From assembly GCA_903892415.1 (NCBI GenBank), contig CAITIQ010000618.1, positions 1-43,518 of the forward strand: a stretch of DNA of 43,518 nucleotides, in the 5' to 3' direction. Each line of letters starts with the position of its first letter. Position 1 is the first letter of the stretch. This document shows positions 22,933 to 30,476 of this stretch, piece by piece. The translations under genes were made by a program, and so were the position numbers. The notes under the pieces are model-generated. The model had not been told where the DNA came from, ran no database searches, and was given only the letters and a program-made list of their open reading frames with translations. This DNA comes from an uncultured delta proteobacterium (lineage in GTDB: Bacteria; Myxococcota_A; Polyangia; Polyangiales; Polyangiaceae).

Positions 22933-23778
22933 ATGAGTTCGCTCACCACCGCTGCCTTCTTTGGCGCGACGTTCTTGGCGATGTTGGTGCTTCACCGACT
23001 GCTCGGGCCGCTGTTGCGACGTCGCGACGGACAAGAACTACTGGGCGAAAATCGGGCGACCATCGTGGCCGAGGCTGGCGTCATTTTGGCGCTCGCGCTG
23101 GTCAGCGCCGGCGTAGTCAAAAACTGCGTCCACTCCGAGGAGGTTGCCACCAACGCGATCTGGTGCGCCGGCTTTGCAGCGCTTGGTTTCGTCCTGATCG
23201 AGGTTACAGGCTTGATCGGCACCTCGCTGCTGCTTCACCGCAGGCTGCGCGCATCGATCGCTCGCGGCAATGAGGCAGCTGGGCTCGCCGCGGCACTTCA
23301 CTACGCAGCAACGGGCATCATTACGGCCAAGGCTGTCGCTGGCTCGGACCTGCGCGGCATCGGTCTCTCGCTCGCTTTCTTCGCCCTGGCCGAGGTCGCT
23401 CAACAGGCGCTCGTGGGGATGTTCCGTGCGCTCACCACCTACGACGACGCCGAGCAGATCGACGGAGAGAACGCGGCAGCCGCGATCTCGTATGGCGGCG
23501 TCTCGGTCGCGGTGGCGCTGATCGTTGCGCGCGCTCTCGACGGAGACTTCGTGGATTGGCCGTCGGCCTTGCAGGGCTTCGGCGCGTTGGTAGGAGTGGC
23601 GTTGGTGCTCTTCCCGGTGCGGCAGCTGATCGTGCAAGGCTTGATTCTCGGCTCGAGGCCCACCCTGCGGGGAGGAGCGCTCGACCAAGCCATCGGCGTG
23701 GATCGCAATGTCGGCGCGGCTGCGCTCGAGGCCAGCGCTTACGTTGGAACGGCCTTGGCCATCGGCTTCTTGGCTTGA
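22933..23778 (+). CDS. DUF350 (UPF0719) membrane protein, tandemly duplicated
   Basis: A 281-residue polytopic membrane protein made of two DUF350 units. The family hallmark is a helix beginning G-E-N-x-A with a following Gly-containing helix; here it occurs as 'LGENRATIVAEAGVILALAL' (residues 37-56), 'GNEAAGLAAALHYAATGIITA' (~112-132), 'DGENAAAAISYGGVSVAVAL' (~177-196) and 'NVGAAALEASAYVGTALAIG' near the end. E. coli YjfL (132 aa) has one unit of two such helices, so this one looks like a fused pair. DUF350 genes are repeatedly found next to GspS-like ATP-grasp ligases (yjfL-yjfC), as here, where the next gene starts seven bases after this one ends. Role unknown, perhaps a membrane platform for the ligase. 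Confidence 0.8.
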   Translation: MSSLTTAAFFGATFLAMLVLHRLLGPLLRRRDGQELLGENRATIVAEAGVILALALVSAGVVKNCVHSEEVATNAIWCAGFAALGFVLIEVTGLIGTSLLLHRRLRASIARGNEAAGLAAALHYAATGIITAKAVAGSDLRGIGLSLAFFALAEVAQQALVGMFRALTTYDDAEQIDGENAAAAISYGGVSVAVALIVARALDGDFVDWPSALQGFGALVGVALVLFPVRQLIVQGLILGSRPTLRGGALDQAIGVDRNVGAAALEASAYVGTALAIGFLA

Positions 23779-23784
23779 ACGCGT

Positions 23785-25041
23785 ATGGATGAGCAAGCCT
23801 ACGCGGGCTTTGCGCGCGAGCTGGTCGCGACCGGCTTGGTCGCGGATCCTTGGGTGGACGGTGAGCCGCGCTTCGAGCGCGAACCGGTCATTCTCTCCTC
23901 CGGCCAAGCCCAAGCGCTGGCCGATGCCGCCAAAAGCATTGCGGCCGTGTACGACGAAGCCGTGCAGGTCGTGGCCGAGGATCCAGAACTGCTGGAGGAC
24001 TTCTACGGTCTCACGGCTGTGCAGAAGGTCATGTTCGAGGTCTCACGTCCGCTGTGGCACGGCTTGGCGCGAGCCGACGTCTTCTTCACCGATGAGGGCC
24101 TGCAGATCGCGGAGCTCAACTGCGATACCCCCACCGGCGAGGCCGAAGCAACGGTGTTATCGCAGCTCGCCAAACCGAGCGGGTCGAGCCTGCTCGATCC
24201 CAACGCTGGACTTGAAAAGGCCTTCATCGAGATGCTCGAGCGGCTGCGCGAGTCGGTGGTTGGCAGCTCGGGGCCGCGCACCGTCGGCATCATCTACCCA
24301 ACCGAATTCACCGAGGACTTGTCGCTGATCAAGCTCTACCGCCGCTGGCTCGAAAAGGCGGGCTACGAGGTTGCGCTGGGCTCGCCCTACAATCTGCGCA
24401 GCAGCGAAAGTGATGCCACCGTGCGCGTCTTCTCCGAGCCGGTCAGCGTGCTCTTGCGCCACTATAAGACCGATTGGTGGAGCGAACGAGCGTCGGCCTG
24501 GCGGGACGAGGAGCTGCTCGATACAGCGCCGCTCGAGCGACCGCTGAAGGTCGCGCTGCGCGCGCAAGTCGAGGGCAAGACGGTCACCATCAACCCATTT
24601 GGCGCCGTGGTGCCTCAAAACAAGCGCACGATGGCCTTGATGTGGGAGCACATCCATCGCTTCTCGCTGGCCTCGCAGGAGGTGATTCGTCGGCTGGTAC
24701 CGATGACCAGCCGGCTCGAGACGCTGCATCCAGCGCTGCTGACGGCCAAGCGTGAAGAGTGGGTGATCAAGTCGGACTACGGCGCAGAAGGCGATGAGGT
24801 GGTGATCGGCAAAGCGACGCCCGCAGAAGAGTGGGAGCGCTGTTTGAGCTTGGCCCAATCGGGGCGCTGGATCGCCCAACGCCACTTCGAAGCGGAGCTC
24901 GATGCGCAAGGACGTTCGACGAACTTCGGCGTGTTCGTCGTTGCGGGTGAGCCGCGTGGCCTTTACGTGCGCAAACAGGTCGGCGCCACCGACGGCTCGG
25001 CGCTCAGCGTGCCCGTGTTCATCGACCCGACACGAGCTTGA
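23785..25041 (+). CDS. Glutathionylspermidine synthase-like ATP-grasp ligase (YgiC/YjfC family)
   Basis: A 418-residue cytosolic ATP-grasp protein of the GSP_synth family. Landmarks: 'ELNCDTPTGEAEA' (110-122), equivalent to the 'EyNaDTPtsllEa' block of GspS; 'INPFGAVVPQNKRTMALMWE' (269-288); and the ATP-grasp lysine/Gly-rich loop 'WVIKSDYGAEGDEVVIG' (326-342). Family enzymes form an amide bond between a carboxylate (glutathione, peptide) and an amine (such as spermidine) using ATP, or are predicted to act on proteins or peptides. E. coli GspS itself also has an N-terminal amidase, which is missing here; the size fits YgiC/YjfC (about 386). The gene is directly after the DUF350 gene and divergent from an oxygenase/Gly-tail operon. 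The natural substrates are unknown. Confidence 0.85.
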   Translation: MDEQAYAGFARELVATGLVADPWVDGEPRFEREPVILSSGQAQALADAAKSIAAVYDEAVQVVAEDPELLEDFYGLTAVQKVMFEVSRPLWHGLARADVFFTDEGLQIAELNCDTPTGEAEATVLSQLAKPSGSSLLDPNAGLEKAFIEMLERLRESVVGSSGPRTVGIIYPTEFTEDLSLIKLYRRWLEKAGYEVALGSPYNLRSSESDATVRVFSEPVSVLLRHYKTDWWSERASAWRDEELLDTAPLERPLKVALRAQVEGKTVTINPFGAVVPQNKRTMALMWEHIHRFSLASQEVIRRLVPMTSRLETLHPALLTAKREEWVIKSDYGAEGDEVVIGKATPAEEWERCLSLAQSGRWIAQRHFEAELDAQGRSTNFGVFVVAGEPRGLYVRKQVGATDGSALSVPVFIDPTRA

Positions 25042-25053
25042 CCGCCGCTCGAG

Positions 25054-25915
25054 CTAACGAGGCAGTGTCCTGCGCACGCCGGAGCGAGGCTTTGCGCGCC
25101 GCTCGAGTTCCTGCAGAAAGCTTGGGTCAAACACGCCGTCCACTCGGAGCGAATAGCGAAAGAACGGGTCGGCCAGCACGCCGTGATAGTCCATGTCGTT
25201 GAACCAGTAGACGCGCTTATCGACGACGAGCGGTGGATCCTCAGCCGCGTTCTGAAGAAAGAACCGCTTCTCGCCGCGCGGCGCGATCGAGATCGACTGA
25301 GCCACGCTGAGCGACCGGCCGGGCTCGGTATCACGATGCAGTGGAGCGTGGTCGTTGGGCTCGAGCCCAAACAAGACAGCCCGTCCGATCTCGAGACACG
25401 GCAAGCTCTGCAATCGGCGCCACCGTCTTCGGAAAGACCTCCAAGGCTTCCCCCGAGAAGCTCTTCCCCTCCCCGCTGTGTTTGTCTTCCCAGCGCTCGT
25501 TCTCGAGGAAGTGGTAACAAACCCGCCACGGAAAGTAGACACCGTGCCGGTAGCTCAGCCAGCGCATCTGCGCGAGCGAGAACGGCTGGTCGGTCTCATC
25601 ACCGAAGCTGCTCTCGGCCTGCGGCATGTCCGTTGGAGACAAGGGCTCCGCGGCCAGAGCCAAGAACGTTGCGTACTCCGCGGCCTCGAGTTCGCGAACC
25701 ACGTCCATGGCGTCGAGATATTGGTCATGACGCGCCCACGGCGCTACGACGCCCATCCACTTCAGCGTCCCACCGGTGAACCCCGACTCCACCTGCGCAA
25801 GTCCGCGCGCGATCTCGGCATCCACCTCGGCCAAGGCCTCGGCGGTCACCAGGTGCTCGAGGTCGACGAAGGGCGCTCCGAAGATCCCGATCAGCGGCTC
25901 CTCGCGCTCGCTCAT
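25054..25915 (-). pseudogene. 2OG-Fe(II) dioxygenase-like gene (paralogue 2), interrupted by a single extra base
   Basis: Homologue of the 22056-22874 gene over its full length. The first part reads from ATG 25915 in one frame ('LIGIFGAPFVDLEHL', 'GVYFPWRVCYHF', 'VFPKTVAPIA') and the second in another frame ('SLPCLEIGRAVLFGLEPNDHAPLHRDTEPG', 'YWFNDMDYHGVLADPFFRYSLRVDGVF'). Alignment to the paralogue becomes gap-free if one base near 25408 is dropped; 862 bases is one more than 287 codons. The H-x-D ('LHRDTE'), distal His ('DYHGV') and Arg ('FRYSLRV') are intact. The split could be a sequencing error, a real mutation or a frameshift; the intact active site argues for recent or artefactual loss. 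ATG 25915 overlaps the Rieske stop (ATGA). Confidence 0.6.
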
Positions 25916-26973
25916 GCGACCTCCGAGAGCGCGCTCTCGAGCAACGCGTCGAAGGCGACCACACCATCTTCAGAGGAAACATAAGGGCCAGGCTCGAACG
26001 GCGCCCCGGCTAGACCAAGCTGCTGCAACTCCACGATTCGACGATCCTCGGCGTTGGTGCGATCCCAAAAGTCATAGACGGCAGTCGGAGAAAAGGATTT
26101 GTGAAAAGCAGCGCCGTGGAAATAGATCTCGGCGCAGATCCTGGTCTGTCCGGCGCTGCGCGGCTCAATCCGATACGAGAGTAAGTAGTCCGGTTGCAGG
26201 CTTGTCATCCAACAGGGAAAGAGCAACGCGTCGAAGACGGTGCGCCGGTCACTCGCTGCGGCCAAGAACGGCCGCCCTTCACGTTGGCCGTTGCTCGCGA
26301 CCGTCTCCACCCCCTGCGCAAGTTCCATGGTGCCGCCGAGGAACTGGCCGCCGAGAGAGACGCTGGTCGACTCGCGCGCGGGGCTGAGTTGCTCGAGCGC
26401 TGGGTGCACCCAGCGGAAGTGATGGCTCTCTTGAAAGTTCTGAACGCACAACTTCCAGTTGGCCTTCACCTCGTACGTCTGAGCTCGCCCGCGGCGCAGC
26501 ATGGCGAGCTCGGCGCGTTCGAACCAGGGCGGGACCGGCCCCACCGCAGCGTCGAAATCGAGAGCATCGATGGGCGCCACGAATAGAAACCCCCAGCGCT
26601 CCGCTACGCGAACCGGCGGCAGCCGAGAGCCGGCCTCCAAGTTGAAGGCCGCTGCCATCGAGCCGTCCACCACGCCGTCGAGATCGAAGCGCAGACCGTG
26701 ATAGGGGCAGGTCACGCTGAGTTCGAGCTTGCGACCACAACCTTCGTCGAAGAGCGCCGTCCTGCGATGCAAACAGCCATCATAAAAGGCCGCCAGCTCG
26801 AGCTTTGCGGTGCGCACTACGACGATGCGCCGGCCGGCTACCTGCGTGCAGAGGTATGCGCCGGGGAGCTTGAGGTCCGAGCTGTGACCCACCATCAGCC
26901 AGCGCTGCTGGAGCATGCGCAGCTCCCGCGCGAAGTGCGCTTCCTCGAGGTACCAAGCTCGCGGCAGCGGCAT
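25912..26973 (-). CDS. Rieske (2Fe-2S) aromatic-ring-hydroxylating-type oxygenase, alpha subunit
   Basis: A 353-residue Rieske oxygenase. The Rieske cluster ligands are C67-x-H69 ('DGCLHRRTALFDEG') and C89-x2-H92 ('VTCPYHGLRFDLDG'). The mononuclear iron site follows as 'NWKLCVQNFQESHHFRWVHPAL' (H185 and H190, after the N-W-K-L-x-x-x-N-F-x-E block). 'NAEDRRIVELQQLG' near residue 320 matches the conserved E-D...Q-x-G motif. RHO enzymes hydroxylate, demethylate or desaturate small molecules using an electron-transfer partner, not encoded here. It starts nine bases after the kinase stop and overlaps the next gene by four bases. Substrate unknown; ATG 26973 is preferred to the GTG one codon earlier. 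Confidence 0.85.
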   Translation of the reverse strand: MPLPRAWYLEEAHFARELRMLQQRWLMVGHSSDLKLPGAYLCTQVAGRRIVVVRTAKLELAAFYDGCLHRRTALFDEGCGRKLELSVTCPYHGLRFDLDGVVDGSMAAAFNLEAGSRLPPVRVAERWGFLFVAPIDALDFDAAVGPVPPWFERAELAMLRRGRAQTYEVKANWKLCVQNFQESHHFRWVHPALEQLSPARESTSVSLGGQFLGGTMELAQGVETVASNGQREGRPFLAAASDRRTVFDALLFPCWMTSLQPDYLLSYRIEPRSAGQTRICAEIYFHGAAFHKSFSPTAVYDFWDRTNAEDRRIVELQQLGLAGAPFEPGPYVSSEDGVVAFDALLESALSEVA

Positions 26974-26981
26974 GACCGCGT

Positions 26982-28961
26982 TCAGCTCCCGGACGGCCAG
27001 GGCACGACGTTGTCTTCCCCAGCTTTGATCGTCACGAAGGCCGACTTGGCGTCGCGCCCGGGCGCAAGGAACTGGCATTTCCCTTCGTACACGGCGTTTC
27101 GCATCACGATGCTGTTGCTGCCTGCGGCGAGGTTGATCGCACCGCAAACCGCCTGACCACCGGCGGGCGCGAGCAGACTCACCCGCGCGTTCTTGAACGA
27201 AGTACCCAGCTGAATCTTCTGCACGCTGGCTTCATTCTCGCCGGCGGCGCGCGGCTCCACCGTAAAGGACGAACTCGTGACCTCGAACGACTTATCCCCG
27301 AGTTGCGGAGTGAGCTTCGCCGAATGACGGCCTGGCGCGAGCGGAATCACCGCCGTGATGTGGTCCACCGAAAAGCCATCCACCTCGAGCAAAGCGCCCT
27401 TGGGGTTGACGTTGAAGCGCACCAGTCGATCGCCCGCTGCGGGGGCCACGGCGGAGCTGGTCGTGCGCGGCTGCGCCGAGACTTCGGCCGAAGGCCGACT
27501 CGATAGCGTGACCGACGCGGCAACGTAAGGACGTCGTTCCGAGGCCAACACGCGAGCCCGCGAAAACGGCGGAGCGACGGAGCGGCCAGCGAGCGTGGTC
27601 GGCACCAAACGTTTGGAGCCGTTATCGGCGCGCAGCCCGCGCGCTACGAAATAGGCAGCACCTCCGAGCCCCAACGACGCAGCCAGCACGAAGGCGATAC
27701 GCCGTTGCATCTTCTCCGAGCCCGCACCGCGCCCGAGCTGAGTCATGCGCTTGAGGATCACCAGGTCCTCCGGCGCGAGCGCATGCGCGCGGTTGAAATC
27801 TACCGCAGCGTCCGCCGTCCGTTTGTCCCGCCGCGCCTCTTCGGCGCGCGTGACCAAGGCCGTTACAAGGTTCCTGCGCAGCTCCTCCGAGTAGCGGCGC
27901 TCATCGGCGAAGTACTTTTCAATCTCTCCGCGCGGATCGCCTAGCCCAAGCGAGAGCAGCTCTTTACGCAGTAGCTCTGCCAGCGCCGAAGGCGTAGCCG
28001 GGCGGTCTTTGAGGTCTCCAGCCAGAGCGCGATCGACGATGCGAGCGAACACCCCGCCGACGCTCGGTCGCTCCTGATCGGCGGGCGCATACTTGCCGTC
28101 GAGTACGCGCCTCAACACCTGCGCGGGGTTCTTCCCATCGAACGGCAAGTGGCCCACCAAACACTCGTAGAGCACCACGCCGAGGGCGAAGACGTCGGTG
28201 CGCGCGTCGACCTCGCCGCCTTCGATCTGTTCAGGCGCCATGTGGGCCGGGGAGCCCAAGACCTGGCCAGTCGACGTGACCCCTTGTGCGTCGAGGATCT
28301 TGGCGATGCCGAAGTCGGTGATCTTGAGGATCACGCTCGGGGCCTTGGAGCGCGGCGAGCGAGCGCTCGTCGGCTTCTTCTGAGAGTCACGTGGATTCGA
28401 CGCGGGTGGCTCGGCTTCACTGCGACCCGCTGAATCGGCAGGCCCTGGTTCTCGCTTGGCCTCATCGAAGTTGGCTCGTTTGGAACTCGCTTCTGCAGGC
28501 AGTTTCTCCGCTAGCCCGACGAGTACGTTCTCCGGCTTGATGTCGCGATGAATGATGCCGGATTCGTGGGCATGCTCGAGCGCATCACAAAGCTCGATCA
28601 CGATGGCCGCCCCGACTTCGGCCGGCATGTCGCGACGGTCCTGCAGGATCTTGCGCAGCGTGACGCCCTTGACGAGCTCCACCACCAGGAAGCGCTCGCG
28701 GTCCTCTTCGCCCGAAACGTCGTACACCTCGACGATGCCACGATGCTTCAACTTGGCCGCGGCACGCGCCTCGGCGATGAAGCGCGTGGCTACCTCCGAG
28801 TTCTCTCGCAGGTGCCGATGAATGATCTTTACAGCGACCTCGCGCCCTAAGCGCAGGTCCTTCGCTCGATACACCGTGGCCATGCCTCCGTGGCCAATCT
28901 CCTCACAAAGCTCGTATTTCTCGAGCTTCGGGAGATCGTCACGAAGCGCAGCCTGGGTCAT
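26982..28961 (-). CDS. Serine/threonine protein kinase (Hanks type), single-TM, with insert before DFG
   Basis: A 659-residue receptor-like kinase. Gly loop 'IGHGGMATVYRA' (22-33), catalytic Lys K45, HRD at 138-140 ('IIHRDIKPENVLV'), DFG at 216-218 and the APE-type 'HMAPEQIEGG' (240-249). About 60 residues (151-210, Ser/Ala/Glu/Pro-rich) are inserted between the catalytic loop and DFG, which is unusual; normally this gap is about 10-15 residues. A helical stretch follows the kinase domain, then one transmembrane helix at ~421-441 and a ~220-residue extracytoplasmic part with beta segments ('ALLEVDGFSVDHITAVIPLAPGRHSAKLTP', PEGA-like). The start overlaps the pyruvate kinase stop (ATGA), so the two are co-translated. 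Confidence 0.85.
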   Translation of the reverse strand: MTQAALRDDLPKLEKYELCEEIGHGGMATVYRAKDLRLGREVAVKIIHRHLRENSEVATRFIAEARAAAKLKHRGIVEVYDVSGEEDRERFLVVELVKGVTLRKILQDRRDMPAEVGAAIVIELCDALEHAHESGIIHRDIKPENVLVGLAEKLPAEASSKRANFDEAKREPGPADSAGRSEAEPPASNPRDSQKKPTSARSPRSKAPSVILKITDFGIAKILDAQGVTSTGQVLGSPAHMAPEQIEGGEVDARTDVFALGVVLYECLVGHLPFDGKNPAQVLRRVLDGKYAPADQERPSVGGVFARIVDRALAGDLKDRPATPSALAELLRKELLSLGLGDPRGEIEKYFADERRYSEELRRNLVTALVTRAEEARRDKRTADAAVDFNRAHALAPEDLVILKRMTQLGRGAGSEKMQRRIAFVLAASLGLGGAAYFVARGLRADNGSKRLVPTTLAGRSVAPPFSRARVLASERRPYVAASVTLSSRPSAEVSAQPRTTSSAVAPAAGDRLVRFNVNPKGALLEVDGFSVDHITAVIPLAPGRHSAKLTPQLGDKSFEVTSSSFTVEPRAAGENEASVQKIQLGTSFKNARVSLLAPAGGQAVCGAINLAAGSNSIVMRNAVYEGKCQFLAPGRDAKSAFVTIKAGEDNVVPWPSGS

Positions 28962-30388
28962 TCGACAACCACGACTCGGATCGAGTTGGTCGTGCCCGTG
29001 ACTCCCACCGGCGCACCGAAGATCGCGACCACGCGATCCCCCGGTGAGACCAACCCAGCGCCGAGCATGTGAGCGGTGGCGCGCTGAACCATCTCGTCAG
29101 CGTCGCGCATGAGGTTCGACTGGTAGGGAACGACACCCCACAGCAACGACAAGCGACGACGAGTGACCTCATTCGGAGAGAAGGCAACCACCGGAACGAC
29201 CGGCCGATGCTTCGACGCGTAGCGCGCCGTGTTGCCGCCCTCGGTGAAGGCGATGATGAAGCGGGCCCCGATGTCGCGCGCAATGTCGCAGGCGTTGCGC
29301 GCGATGGCCTCGGCGACATTGGCTTTGGTGCCAGGCGTCTCGCTGGGGAGCGGGTTGTAATAAGCGCTCATCTCGGCTTCGTGAATGATGCGGCTCATCA
29401 TCCGCACGACCAACTCGGGGTGAGCGCCAGAGGCCGTCTCGCCCGAGAGCATCACGGCGTCGGTGCCTTCGAACACGGCGGTGGCGACGTCGCTGGCCTC
29501 AGCGCGGGTCGGACGAGTGGCGGTGACCATCGACTGCAGCATCTCGGTCGCGACGATGACCGGCTTCTGGTGTTGCCGCGCCAGCGTCATGATCTTGCGT
29601 TGCAGAATCGGCACGTACTCGGGGCCGATCTCCACGCCGAGATCGCCGCGAGCGACCATCACGGCGTCGGAGGCGTCGATGATCGACTCGAGCCGCTCGA
29701 TCGCGCTGGGGGTCTCGATCTTCGAGACGATCGGCGTCTTGCGACCCCAAGCGTCGCAAATTTCGCGCAGCAGCTTCACGTCTTCTGCGTCTCGTACGAA
29801 GGAGAGCGCGACGTAGTCCACGCCTGCGCGCAGACCGAACGCGAGATCGGCCTTGTCCTTCTCGGTCAACGCCGAGAGACGAACGCGACGGCTCGGCAGC
29901 GAGATGCCCAAACGATCCCGCAGGATGCCGCCCGAGATGACGCTGACTTTGACGCGCTCGCCCTCGATCGCGATCACGCTCATCACGTCTTGCCCATCAT
30001 CCACGAGCACGCGATCGCCCGGGGCGAGATCTTGAGTGAGGCCCTCGTATTGGACGGGGATCTCGAGCGGATCGGTCGGAGGCTCTTTCCCGGCCTCCAC
30101 CAAGTACGCAATCGATCCGGTGGGGAACTCCGGGTTGGGCCGGTTGAACTTACCCGCGCGGATCTTTGGACCGCAAAGATCTTGAAGAATGGCTACCGGC
30201 CGATCGCAGGCGATCGACGCTGCGCGAATGCGCTCGATGCGGGCACCATGCTCCTCGTGGGTGCCGTGGGAAAAGTTTAGCCGCGCGACATCCATGCCGG
30301 CGCGTATCAGCGCACCGAGCTTCTCTTCGGAGTCACACGAGGGACCAATGGTGCACACAATCTTGGCGCGTCGGAATCGCACCGGCAC
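28958..30388 (-). CDS. pyk: Pyruvate kinase
   Basis: A 476-residue pyruvate kinase (phosphoenolpyruvate + ADP to pyruvate + ATP, last step of glycolysis). N-terminal 'RRAKIVCTIGPSCDSEEKL' and 'GMDVARLNFSHGTHEEH', the catalytic Lys region 'PIVSKIETPSAIERL', the metal-binding 'ARGDLGVEIGPEYVPILQRK' and 'TEMLQSMVTATRPTRAEASDVA' all match. Length is normal for a bacterial single-domain-chain PK with a C-terminal domain. ATG 30388 follows an imperfect inverted repeat (CCTAG/CTAGG at 30391-30408). The gene is the first of a four-gene run (pyk, kinase, Rieske, dioxygenase), an odd association of a glycolytic enzyme with signalling and oxidation genes. Confidence 0.95.
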   Translation of the reverse strand: MPVRFRRAKIVCTIGPSCDSEEKLGALIRAGMDVARLNFSHGTHEEHGARIERIRAASIACDRPVAILQDLCGPKIRAGKFNRPNPEFPTGSIAYLVEAGKEPPTDPLEIPVQYEGLTQDLAPGDRVLVDDGQDVMSVIAIEGERVKVSVISGGILRDRLGISLPSRRVRLSALTEKDKADLAFGLRAGVDYVALSFVRDAEDVKLLREICDAWGRKTPIVSKIETPSAIERLESIIDASDAVMVARGDLGVEIGPEYVPILQRKIMTLARQHQKPVIVATEMLQSMVTATRPTRAEASDVATAVFEGTDAVMLSGETASGAHPELVVRMMSRIIHEAEMSAYYNPLPSETPGTKANVAEAIARNACDIARDIGARFIIAFTEGGNTARYASKHRPVVPVVAFSPNEVTRRRLSLLWGVVPYQSNLMRDADEMVQRATAHMLGAGLVSPGDRVVAIFGAPVGVTGTTNSIRVVVVE

Positions 30389-30390
30389 AG

Positions 30391-30408
30391 CCTAGTACAT
30401 TCGCTAGG
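30391..30408. promoter_or_regulatory. Short inverted repeat upstream of pyk
   Basis: CCTAG at 30391-30395 and CTAGG at 30404-30408 form a 5-bp inverted repeat with an 8-base spacer, three bases before the pyk start. It could be an operator or mRNA hairpin. It is short and may be accidental. Confidence 0.2.
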
Positions 30409-30476
30409 AAGTTTCTTGCCGGATAACGGAGGTCTGCAGCCTTCCGCTCGAAGAGACCCTGGTAAGCTGCCGCGCG

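Noticed and set aside
22077..23273. 398-codon plus-strand frame over the oxygenase and DUF350 region
   Set aside because: It runs antisense through the oxygenase, whose HxD...H motif and paralogue support the other strand.
29069..30280. 403-codon plus-strand frame over pyruvate kinase
   Set aside because: Pyruvate kinase on the minus strand is unequivocal by its signatures; this is a shadow.
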